Shown here: one piece after another, positions 1-6,561 of the stretch | How positions within the stretch are numbered: the stretch's first letter is position 1 | Layout of the letters: the number at the start of each line of letters is the position of its first letter | Origin: Prevotella sp. | Lineage (GTDB): Bacteria > Bacteroidota > Bacteroidia > Bacteroidales > Bacteroidaceae | NCBI GenBank assembly: GCA_016281055.1 | Contig: JAEEHW010000088.1 | Span: 1-45,531, forward strand | Length of the DNA stretch: 45,531 nucleotides | Direction of reading: 5' to 3' | Made by a program: the position numbers and the translations under genes | The notes under the pieces: model-generated | What the model was told of the DNA's origin: nothing | What the model saw: only the letters and a program-made list of their open reading frames with translations | The model's database searches: none

Positions 1-76
1 ATACGAGCCATTGCACGGGAGACAATGTGTTTGATGTAATGAAGGGCGTGATGGGTGAACAATTACAGTCCTTCAG

Positions 77-250
77 ATGTGGAACAATGAACGTGACTTG
101 ATGTGTAGCTTGTTAGAGTACTTAAGGCAATTTATTGAGTCAGAAGAACGCGAAGACATCTTCAATGCATTTGAGCAGATACTTAATGAAACAGGCCTGT
201 CTGAATTCAAAGAAGAAATAATGCAGCTCATTGACGAAAAGAGAAACTGA
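77..250 (+). CDS. small hypothetical protein (57 aa)
   Basis: An open frame of 57 codons starts at ATG 77 and stops at TGA 248-250. The product is acidic and probably mostly helical, rich in Glu, Leu and Ile, with no signal peptide or recognisable motif. A hairpin and T-run 20 bases downstream suggest that a plus-strand transcript ends here. Upstream, another frame is open from the window edge to a TAA at 37-39 that overlaps an ATG, so this may be the last reading frame of an operon cut by the window. A frameshifted remnant of a longer gene is also possible. Function unknown. Confidence 0.4.
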   Translation: MWNNERDLMCSLLEYLRQFIESEEREDIFNAFEQILNETGLSEFKEEIMQLIDEKRN

Positions 251-269
251 TAACAGAATTACGAAAAAC

Positions 270-308
270 GGGCTTTTACTTACAATTTGTAAGCAAAAGC
301 CCATTTTT
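270..308 (+). terminator. intrinsic terminator
   Basis: The 14-base arms at 270-283 and 289-302 pair with one mismatch, and a run of five T follows at 304-308. This would end the plus-strand transcript that enters from the left edge. Confidence 0.75.
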
Positions 309-393
309 CTATTTATCCAACACAAAAAATCACTGTATAGCCCCATAATATCAGAAGAATGATGCCAGACAAGGCTTTTTTTTATGTAAAAAG

Positions 394-425
394 TTTGGAA
401 GTTAAGAAATAAAAGTGTATTTTTG
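394..425 (+). promoter_or_regulatory. Bacteroidetes promoter of the SLC13 transporter gene
   Basis: TTTG at 394-397, a 20-nt spacer, then TATTTTTG at 418-425 matches the TTTG/TAnnTTTG promoter of Bacteroidetes sigma factor. The expected start near 432 leaves a leader of about 35 nt before the transporter ATG. Confidence 0.8.
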
Positions 426-467
426 CATGTAGATTATGAAAAACTTTTAACCTAAAACTGACTACTA

Positions 468-2033
468 ATGGAAAAATACACTAAAACAACATCTGAGAGA
501 GAAAACAAGTTTGACCATAAGCGCCATGTCTTTGGGGCTGTCATGGGACCGTTGTGTGCCATATTGGTATGGTTCGCCCCTATCCCTGGACTGACTGAAA
601 ATCCAGAGGCTCACAAACTGCTTGCCGTGGTGACGCTGGTGGCTTTCTGGTGGATTTGTGAACCCATACCCATTCCTGTTACATCTTTGCTGGGACCTAC
701 GCTCTGTGTAATACTGGGCATAGTGCCGGTGAAGGAGGCTTACTCTGCTTTCGCCAGTCCTATGATATTTCTTTTCATGGGTGGATTCCTGATTGCCAAG
801 GCAATGATGGTGAACGGGCTTGACAAACGCATGGCATACGGTATCATGTCAATGAAATGGGTGGGCAATTCGCCGCGCCGCATATTCCTTGCCATAGGTC
901 TGGCATGCATGCTCTGTTCGGGGTGGATAAGCAACACGGCAACTGCCGCCATGATGTTTCCCATCGCCCTCGGACTGCTTGAGGCCATACGCGAGATGAT
1001 GGCAGCCAACGGAAAGCACATCGACCTGAAAAGCTACAAATATGCCACCGGACTGATGCTGATGACCGCCTATGCATGTTCCATCGGCGGAGTGCTCACA
1101 CCCATCGGTACGCCTCCTAATATCATCATGATAGGCTTTATCCGCGAACTGGCGCCTGAGGCTCCCCAAATCACGTTCTTCAACTGGATGGTATGGGGCT
1201 TTGCTGCGATGGTGTTGTATTTCATAGTGACATATTTCGTGCTTTGGAAACTCTTTCCAGCCGATGTTGACAATATTGAGGGGGCTCAAGAACTGATAGA
1301 GGAGCGCGTGAAGAGTCTGGGCAAGTGGACACGTGCACAGAAGAACACGCTTTTTGCCTTCATCGTGGCTGTGACGCTGTGGGTATTGCCGGGCATACTC
1401 AGTGCCGTGAGCAACATTGCGCCAGACATTGTAAGTCCTGAGTCTGTGAAAACCTGCAACAAGTATTTCCCTGAGGCAGTGGCTGCCATGATTGGTGGAT
1501 TGCTGATGTTCCTGCTACCGGTTGATATAAAGAAGAGGGAAACTACGCTGAAATGGAAGGAAGGCGTGGCAGGCATAGAGTGGGGCACGCTGCTGCTCTT
1601 CGGCGGTGGACTCGCCATCGGCGGCATGGTGTTCTCCACTGGACTGTCGGCATGGATAGGTGAGGCACTGACAAACACCATGGGCAGCCATCCGTCAGAG
1701 GTGGTGTTCCTGACGGTCTTTGCCGTCACCTCTTTGCTGCTCTCCGAACTGACATCAAACACGGCAGTGGCAAATCTCATGGGACCTATAGCCATAGCTA
1801 TGGCGCTGTCGCTTGGATTCAGTCCTGTGCCCGTCTGCGTGGTCATGGCACTCAGCACGTCGCTTGCCTTCATGCTCCCGGTGTCAACACCGCCCAATGC
1901 CATAGTCTATGCTTCTGGTTACATCCCAATCAACAAGATGATAAAGGCTGGCGTGATACTCGACTTCATCGGTATCTTCGTCATCACCGTACCGCTCGTC
2001 TTCTACCTCGTGAAACTGATTATGGGGTGCTGA
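468..2033 (+). CDS. SLC13/DASS family sodium-dependent di- or tricarboxylate transporter
   Basis: A 521-residue polytopic inner-membrane protein of the divalent anion:Na+ symporter family, the usual size for that family. Both inverted-repeat halves carry the SNT motif (SNTATA at about 155-160 and again near 430) followed by a TPPN element (GTPPN at 214-218; LPVSTPPNAIV near 470-480). In VcINDY-type structures these form the carboxylate and sodium sites. Likely substrates are succinate, malate or fumarate, but sequence alone does not fix them. It has its own promoter and no operon partner. Succinate handling would fit the methylmalonyl-CoA mutase genes further along, though that link is inference. 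Confidence 0.92.
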   Translation: MEKYTKTTSERENKFDHKRHVFGAVMGPLCAILVWFAPIPGLTENPEAHKLLAVVTLVAFWWICEPIPIPVTSLLGPTLCVILGIVPVKEAYSAFASPMIFLFMGGFLIAKAMMVNGLDKRMAYGIMSMKWVGNSPRRIFLAIGLACMLCSGWISNTATAAMMFPIALGLLEAIREMMAANGKHIDLKSYKYATGLMLMTAYACSIGGVLTPIGTPPNIIMIGFIRELAPEAPQITFFNWMVWGFAAMVLYFIVTYFVLWKLFPADVDNIEGAQELIEERVKSLGKWTRAQKNTLFAFIVAVTLWVLPGILSAVSNIAPDIVSPESVKTCNKYFPEAVAAMIGGLLMFLLPVDIKKRETTLKWKEGVAGIEWGTLLLFGGGLAIGGMVFSTGLSAWIGEALTNTMGSHPSEVVFLTVFAVTSLLLSELTSNTAVANLMGPIAIAMALSLGFSPVPVCVVMALSTSLAFMLPVSTPPNAIVYASGYIPINKMIKAGVILDFIGIFVITVPLVFYLVKLIMGC

Positions 2034-2221
2034 TATGAGGTTTGTGAGCTATACACTATGTTTGTTTTTTAGCATCTTTGCTTACACTTTGATTTTCTCA
2101 ACCCTCATTACCTTGCGATATTTGAAAATATTTTCCGTCTGGTTTCGTACAGCCGAAAATAGCGAAATTTGCAAACCACTGACAACAAAGACTTTAATTT
2201 TCGAGGCTATTTTCTCGCTTT

Positions 2222-2331
2222 GTAAAAGCTATCAAATTACGCTGTAAAAGCACCCGTTTTACGTTGTGAAAGCATAGCTATTACATGGTAAAAGCTATCT
2301 GATTACAATGTAAAAGATGCCTAATTACATT
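2222..2331 (+). repeat. tandem array of five 22-bp repeats
   Basis: Five consecutive units start at 2222, 2244, 2266, 2288 and 2310, each exactly 22 bp. Each begins GTRAAAG and has TTAC near its right end, with a variable 7-8 base centre, so each is a weak dyad (GTAA...TTAC). A second array of the same family lies at 16046-16133. It is found 190 bp downstream of the transporter gene and codes for nothing recognisable. Confidence 0.8.
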
Positions 2332-2362
2332 TTGATGGTCATTCCCGCTTAGGAAAGCACAT

Positions 2363-2412
2363 AAAAAAGTGCCGTCAGAACCTCTATTTCGAGTTTTCCG
2401 ACGGCACTTTTT
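2363..2412. terminator. bidirectional intrinsic terminator
   Basis: AAAAAAGTGCCGTC at 2363-2376 pairs with GACGGCACTTTTT at 2400-2412, giving A- and T-runs on both sides. It is the only strong terminator after the transporter gene, about 330 bp beyond its stop. Confidence 0.75.
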
Positions 2413-2413
2413 A

Positions 2414-2464
2414 TTTTGACACTTTGTAAACTAAAATACACCAAAACCTATCAAAGTGTCAAAA
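2414..2464. repeat. 13-bp inverted repeat
   Basis: TTTTGACACTTTG at 2414-2426 is perfectly repeated in inverted form at 2452-2464 around a 25-nt AT-rich spacer. It touches the preceding terminator. It may be a second terminator-like fold or a protein site; no gene explains it. Confidence 0.6.
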
Positions 2465-2659
2465 CTTGTATATTTTTCACTTTTCTTTCTTCAATCTTTA
2501 AACTTTTCAATTCTTCAATTCTTGTTGTTACCTCCCACAGATTCCACTGATTACTCAGATTTGCAGATAAATAACGTTAATGACGTTAAATTTTACACTC
2601 TTCACTTTTCACTCTTCACTCTGAGCGTAGCGAAGCCATAACATATAATTCCCGTGTAA

Positions 2660-2920
2660 TGCCCATATAATCTTTCATTAAATATTTAATTCGTGCTATT
2701 CGTGTCATTAGTGTTTAAACAACCACATGCGCAGCTAATCCGTCAAATCAGCGCAATTCGTAGTCAAGAAAAGAAATCGAACACGAATCTACCTAATCTA
2801 TCGAATCACAGTATGATTAAGTAAACATTCGTGGAATTTGTGGAAGTGTTCAAGAACAACAAGTGTAAATCCGCTTTTATAAAATCCGTTCCATCCGCAT
2901 AATCCGTAGTCGCAAAATTA
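2660..2920. repeat. degenerate ATTCGTG/AATCCGT intergenic repeats
   Basis: Loosely repeated words such as ATTCGTG, AATCCGT and AATCTGT recur every 8-12 bases in both orientations. The same family appears at 42435-42560. No coding potential is seen. The rest of the 2034-2958 spacer holds only the features listed separately and CACTTTTCACTCTTCAC-type runs at 2600-2625. Confidence 0.55.
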
Positions 2921-2958
2921 AAGTGGTCGTTTTCGTGTATATGGAACATGTAATGTCA

Positions 2959-2984
2959 TGTGTTCGGTTGTGTTCGCACACAGT
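2959..2984. promoter_or_regulatory. possible operator upstream of the LRR-dockerin gene promoter
   Basis: TGTGTTCG occurs at 2959-2966 and 2969-2976, a 10-bp phase. The second copy opens a partial palindrome, TGTGTTCGCACACAGT (2969-2984). That sequence differs by one base from the core of the palindrome at 27429-27452, which also lies just upstream of a promoter. It ends 30 bp before the -33 box at 3014. An operator role is inferred from position and recurrence. Confidence 0.4.
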
Positions 2985-3013
2985 ATGTTTCTTTGCATTT
3001 TTTCATGATTTTC

Positions 3014-3045
3014 TTTGTTTGTTTCATAATTTTTTCTTAACTTTG
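3014..3045 (+). promoter_or_regulatory. Bacteroidetes promoter
   Basis: TTTG at 3014-3017, a 20-nt spacer and TAACTTTG at 3038-3045 give a full consensus match. The predicted start is near 3053, about 450 nt before the next gene. Confidence 0.75.
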
Positions 3046-3052
3046 CCCTTGA

Positions 3053-3501
3053 AAGCAGTTAGTCCACGGGTTGGGCATGTGTTTTCAAGACATATTGGTT
3101 TGATGTTCATGCGGAAATGCCTCGCGAAGGCAACATCGCTATGACATCAGAAAAGGACGTATATTTGACGTTTTATCTTCTATCATCGAAAGTCTGGTAA
3201 ATTTTCATTATGTTGTAAGAAGATGAAGCAACTGAAACGTCTGCGTGGGTGATTTTATAACAGGTCGTCCCGTTTGTCGGCATAATATGCTTTGAGTATA
3301 TAAGCCTACGACGTGACAATCTTTCCTGCTTATATTATCTCTTCGGCGTGGGCTAACTGGTTGCTTATCCTTACAACATAGGTTTACCAGAGCCTCGATG
3401 ATGGGATAAGCAGAAGGTACAGCAACCCACGTCTTTTTCATTCCCTAAATTTATTAACCGCCGACTCCGAGGGTGCTATAGGCAAGGAATATACAAACAT
3501 T
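3053..3501 (+). other. long leader or possible structured RNA upstream of the LRR-dockerin gene
   Basis: No convincing gene fills these 450 bases between the promoter and the next ATG. Several stems can be drawn: GATGTT (3101-3106) with AACATC around an inner TGCCT/AGGCA stem; TGCTTATCC (3362-3370) with GGATAAGCA; and an 8-bp GCGTGGGT/ACCCACGT pairing (3243-3250 with 3425-3432) followed by a T-run. That last closure at about 3437 could end an independent RNA of roughly 385 nt. Otherwise this is a long structured 5' UTR. It matches no RNA family that I recognise. Confidence 0.35.
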
Positions 3502-5217
3502 ATGAAACATTTTAACATTATAATCTTACTTGCCGTACTAATGGGGATGACTGGAGTTCGAGCGTTTGCGCATAATATCGAAGTGCAGAATAGTGACGGA
3601 GTAACAATATATTACAACTACAACGATGGCAGCAATGGCTCATCTGTGTCTGTAACATTTCGCGGTAGTTACTCTGGCCAATATTCAAATGAATATTCCG
3701 GGAATGTTGTTATTCCAGAAACAGTCACATATAACGACATGACTTACAGTGTGACGAGCATCGGTAAAAGTGCATTCTCTGACTGCAGCGGACTAACCTC
3801 TGTGACCATTCCTCGTAGTATTACGACCATTGGCGACTATGCGTTTTCTGGCTGCAGTGGACTGAGTTCTGTGATTATTATTCCAGAAGAAATGACGTAT
3901 ATCAGTGTTTCTGCATTCAATGGCACTAAATGGCTTAATGATCAGCCAGATGGAGTTATATACATAAACAATATATTGTACAAATATAAAGGTGAAATGC
4001 CAGCAAACACAAGTATTACAATAAGAGATGGCGTAACTAGAATCCTCAGCTATGCGTTTCAAAACTGCAGTGGACTGACCTCTGTGAATATACCAAACAG
4101 TGTGACACATATAGGTGGTTATGTATTCAAAGGTTGCAGTGGTATTTCTGTAACTATTCCCAATAGTGTGAGTGACATTCATGTGGTTTTCTCCGGTTGT
4201 GGCATTATTAATCAGGTTGTCATTCCGAATAGTGTAACAGAAATTAAAAAAACAGCTTTTAATGATTGCATTGTAAAAAAACTAATTGTAGGCAATTCGC
4301 TTGCTTCTATCGGTGACAGAGCATTTAACCACCCAATAGACACACTAATATGTTACAGTGAGACACCACCTGAAATATTATATGAAAAAGATTATAATAA
4401 CCACATTAAGACCCAGTCGATTCAAGAAGTGGGGCTTTTATGCGTGCCATTAGGTTCTATCGAGAAATATCAAAGTGTATATAACTGGAAAATAAAGTCA
4501 GGAACAATCCGAGCAATTCCAGGAATATCAATCAATCAAAGAAATGTTTATATAGATCCAAAGAAAACGACAAAACTAGAAACGACATTGTTAACGGATG
4601 ACGATATAGGAAAACCTGTCATCTGGACATCAAGCGATAAAAATATATTGACAGTTGATGACAGGGGTATTGTTACAGCTGTTAATCCTGGTAATGCTTA
4701 TGTTGTCTCTACATTAAAAAGTATCATAGATGTATATGATACGTGTTACATAACCGTAAAACAACCTGTTACCGGCATAGCAATGGAAAAGACTTCTTTA
4801 ACGCTTACGCAATTAGGGGAAATGAAACAGTTGGTTGCCAATGTAATGCCAGAAAATGCGTATGACAAATCTGTGACATGGACAAGTACGAATCCTTCGG
4901 TATGCTCTGTTACTTCTAATGGCACAGTGATAGCGACTGGCTACGGTACTTCCATAATCATAGCTGTAACGGTTGATGGAGGATTTCCTGCCGTTTGTAC
5001 AGTCACAGTGTCTGACAAACCGACATACAAGGCTGGTGATGTTAATCACGACGGTTCAATCACCATGGCAGATGCTAATATGGTGGTGAACTATTTCCTT
5101 GCCGCAGAAAAGCCGGAGGACTTCGATATTGAAACAGCCGATGTGAACAATGACGGCTCTATCACTATGGCAGATGCCAACATGATAGTGAATATGTTCT
5201 TGGGAGGGGAGAAATAG
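3502..5217 (+). CDS. secreted BspA-type leucine-rich repeat protein with Ig-like (Big_2) and dockerin modules
   Basis: A 571-residue exported protein. A signal peptide covers about residues 1-24 (MKHFNIIILLAVLMGM...). LRR_5/BspA-like repeats with the SAFSDCSGLTSVTIP pattern fill about 70-290. Two Big_2-like Ig domains follow at about 345-505 (VIWTSSD and VTWTSTN motifs). The last 60 residues hold two EF-hand-like dockerin type I repeats, DVNHDGSITMAD and DVNNDGSITMAD. BspA-type LRRs usually mediate adhesion, and dockerins bind calcium and dock to cohesins. No cohesin gene is visible here. The dockerin end closely matches that of the protein at 42858-44975. No Por-type C-terminal sorting domain was recognised. 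Confidence 0.85.
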   Translation: MKHFNIIILLAVLMGMTGVRAFAHNIEVQNSDGVTIYYNYNDGSNGSSVSVTFRGSYSGQYSNEYSGNVVIPETVTYNDMTYSVTSIGKSAFSDCSGLTSVTIPRSITTIGDYAFSGCSGLSSVIIIPEEMTYISVSAFNGTKWLNDQPDGVIYINNILYKYKGEMPANTSITIRDGVTRILSYAFQNCSGLTSVNIPNSVTHIGGYVFKGCSGISVTIPNSVSDIHVVFSGCGIINQVVIPNSVTEIKKTAFNDCIVKKLIVGNSLASIGDRAFNHPIDTLICYSETPPEILYEKDYNNHIKTQSIQEVGLLCVPLGSIEKYQSVYNWKIKSGTIRAIPGISINQRNVYIDPKKTTKLETTLLTDDDIGKPVIWTSSDKNILTVDDRGIVTAVNPGNAYVVSTLKSIIDVYDTCYITVKQPVTGIAMEKTSLTLTQLGEMKQLVANVMPENAYDKSVTWTSTNPSVCSVTSNGTVIATGYGTSIIIAVTVDGGFPAVCTVTVSDKPTYKAGDVNHDGSITMADANMVVNYFLAAEKPEDFDIETADVNNDGSITMADANMIVNMFLGGEK

Positions 5218-5227
5218 CCCCCACCTA

Positions 5228-5246
5228 CCTCCCCCGTGGGGGGAGG
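5228..5246 (+). terminator. GC-rich hairpin after the LRR-dockerin gene
   Basis: CCTCCCCC at 5228-5235 pairs with GGGGGAGG at 5239-5246 just after the stop codon. There is no T-run. A similar C-rich then G-rich hairpin follows the other dockerin gene at 44988-45006. Confidence 0.5.
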
Positions 5247-5284
5247 GGGAAATCAATGGTCAAAAGCCAAAGGAAAGTAAAAGA

Positions 5285-5347
5285 AATAAAGAATTGAAAA
5301 GTTGAAGGATTGAAGAATTAAAGAATTGAAAAGTTGAAGGATTGAAG
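5285..5347. repeat. GAATTGAA/GGATTGAAG low-complexity repeat
   Basis: Near-tandem words of 8-10 bp (GAATTGAAAAGTTGAAGGATTGAA types) run up to the first inverted-loop hairpin. The same family occurs at 17625-17690 and in shorter form at 5740-5756 and 16437-16450. Confidence 0.55.
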
Positions 5348-5349
5348 CA

Positions 5350-5385
5350 AATCGGTGATGCTCCTGTTGTGGTGCATCACCGATT
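5350..5385. repeat. hairpin, copy 1 of an inverted-loop pair (terminator-like)
   Basis: The perfect 12-bp stem AATCGGTGATGC / GCATCACCGATT encloses a 12-nt loop. Read on the minus strand it is followed by TTTGCTT and could terminate the Abi-remnant transcript. The same stem with the loop reversed lies at 5758-5793. Confidence 0.7.
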
Positions 5386-5417
5386 ATTCTACCTCCTATT
5401 TATAGGTATAAGATAGA

Positions 5418-5519
5418 CTACTGCCACAAGGGTTCATTTTTCCAGCCACTTGGAAAGCCCATAGCGGCAGTGTCAATATCCGGATAATCCGCAAGAAGCG
5501 TATCAATCTTAGCCTTCAT
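5418..5519 (-). pseudogene. C-terminal remnant of an Abi family (Abi_2/AbiD/F-like) protein
   Basis: Thirty-three codons read on the minus strand from ATG 5519 to TAG 5418. They end in AAMGFPSGWKNEPLWQ, which resembles the terminal AMGFP..W...PLW motif of Abi_2 (PF07751) proteins that I know from Bacteroidetes. Just upstream, a different frame ends after LPKMI, so at least one frameshift and loss of most of the gene are implied; full members are about 300 residues. A promoter and short hairpin leader remain upstream at 5560-5647. Abi proteins are associated with abortive phage infection; this copy cannot be functional. Assignment rests on the motif alone. Confidence 0.55.
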
Positions 5520-5559
5520 ATCATTTTGGGGAGAAATGGAATACTATTGCTCATTGTAT

Positions 5560-5611
5560 AAAAAAACGACCCGCACATTTGAGCATCGTTGAGAGGCTTG
5601 GCGGGTTCTGG
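5560..5611 (-). ncRNA. possible short RNA or attenuated leader upstream of the Abi remnant
   Basis: A consensus minus-strand promoter (5617-5647) should start transcription near 5610. ACCCGC (5606-5601) can pair with GCGGGT (5574-5569), followed directly by seven T (5566-5560), giving a terminated transcript of about 50 nt. It may be the surviving attenuator of the lost abi gene or an independent small RNA. Confidence 0.4.
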
Positions 5612-5616
5612 TAGTG

Positions 5617-5647
5617 CAAAGGTACGAATAATTTCCGAATTACCAAA
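5617..5647 (-). promoter_or_regulatory. Bacteroidetes promoter (minus strand)
   Basis: On the minus strand, TTTG (5647-5644), 19 nt and TACCTTTG (5624-5617) match the consensus. It drives the short hairpin leader and the Abi remnant. Confidence 0.65.
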
Positions 5648-5757
5648 GGATTTACTATTTTTTTGAGAAAAACTTGTTTTGCCACTTATAAGTGTTGACA
5701 AATCCGCATTAAGCAGTGTTATCCAGATAAAAAATGAAGAATTAAAGAATTAAAGCA

Positions 5758-5793
5758 AATCGGTGATGCACCACAATAGGAGCATCACCGATT
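5758..5793 (-). terminator. hairpin, copy 2 of the inverted-loop pair; terminator of the exopolysaccharide locus
   Basis: The same 12-bp stem as at 5350-5385 is present, but the loop is its reverse complement apart from one base. On the minus strand it lies 100 bp after the last gene of the locus and is followed by TTTGCTTTAATT. It probably ends that operon. Confidence 0.65.
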
Positions 5794-5893
5794 TTGGGGT
5801 TAGAACGGTTACGTGTATCTGGAAAATATGCAAAACGCATGACAGAATGAAACTGTGCGTATCTTGATAAGAACAAGATACTGTGGGGGGTGG

Positions 5894-6475
5894 TTATTCG
5901 TCTTCCTCTTCGATTACATCTTCTTTTGGCAGTGGAGTGTCTTTGTACTCCCCGGTGTAGTAGCCTTTGTCGTCGTAGGAGCCGTCGTCGCGTGAGCGCT
6001 TTTCTGCCACGTCTGCTTTCTGCTCTTTCCACAGTTGTTCGTAGTCGTGGAAGTAGTCGGCGCGAGGCACTACGTTGGTGTCGAACTGCAGTTCCACCAT
6101 CTTGCCATCTTTGAAATTGCCGTAGCAGTAGATGAAGTGCTCTGCATAGCCGTTGTTCTTGATGGTGTTGAAGTCGAGGTGTACGAAACCCTTCTTGTGG
6201 GGCAGGATGACGATGGGCAGGTCGTCGCGTGCCACAAGGCATCCGCAGGTGGTTTGCACCTCCTGTATGAAGAGTGGGTTCTCGGAGATGTTCTCTATCT
6301 CATAGTTCACTCCCATGAGTTCGCCCTGAACTACAGGGTAGTAGTGCCGTGCAGGGTCTGTGATGATGACTTCTGCCGGCAGTAGTTCCTTGCTGCATGC
6401 GCACAGCGTAAGCAAGAGTAATGCACAATGCACAATGCATAATGCATATTTGGCTGCCGCATGGTAATTATGCAT
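5894..6475 (-). CDS. DUF1573 domain lipoprotein
   Basis: About 193 residues from the start chosen here. The N-terminus has a hydrophobic stretch ending in a lipobox-like LTLCAC, so it is probably lipidated and periplasmic. A DUF1573 domain follows, with ENISENPLFIQEV and the typical TTCGCLV motif; this Ig-like fold is abundant in Bacteroidetes and of unknown function. The tail is very acidic (ends KEDVIEEEDE). The frame extends upstream to 6538, but that part is only ATGCATAATTC-type intergenic repeat, so I start at ATG 6475. Even the signal peptide (YALCIVHCALL) is read from that repeat. It is the last gene of the 14.0-5.9 kb locus. A role in polysaccharide export is contextual inference. 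Confidence 0.75.
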   Translation of the reverse strand: MHNYHAAAKYALCIVHCALLLLTLCACSKELLPAEVIITDPARHYYPVVQGELMGVNYEIENISENPLFIQEVQTTCGCLVARDDLPIVILPHKKGFVHLDFNTIKNNGYAEHFIYCYGNFKDGKMVELQFDTNVVPRADYFHDYEQLWKEQKADVAEKRSRDDGSYDDKGYYTGEYKDTPLPKEDVIEEEDE

Positions 6476-6561
6476 TGTGAATTTTGAATTGTGCATCGTG
6501 CATCGTAAATTATGAATTATGGATTGTGAATTATGCATTGTGAATTGTGCATTATAAATTG
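6420..6561. repeat. ATGCATAATTCACAATGC-type intergenic repeat
   Basis: About 140 bp of 9-10 bp variants of TGCATTGTG, AATTATGAATT and GTGCATCG. It fills the spacer after the DUF4838 gene and runs into the 5' end of the DUF1573 gene. Other patches are at 8285-8330, 12625-12665, 16128-16230, 16455-16495 and 24340-24410. Confidence 0.6.

Noticed and set aside
2035..2247. ORF of 70 codons directly after the SLC13 gene
   Set aside because: AT-rich spacer; the reading frame runs into the 22-bp repeat array and shows no family features beyond a chance hydrophobic start.
2222..2331. Array of 22-bp units considered as a CRISPR
   Set aside because: Repeats are too short, there are no separate constant repeats and unique 30-nt spacers, and no cas genes are present.
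3208..3441. Minus-strand ORF of 77 codons in the leader upstream of the LRR-dockerin gene
   Set aside because: No promoter, no recognisable family and a composition rich in Cys, Arg and Gln; it lies opposite a predicted RNA fold.
3053..3501. Considered as RNase P RNA, tmRNA or 6S RNA
   Set aside because: The conserved RNase P core (GAAAGTCCGG and ACAGAA), a tmRNA tag frame and the 6S open-complex-like bubble are not visible.
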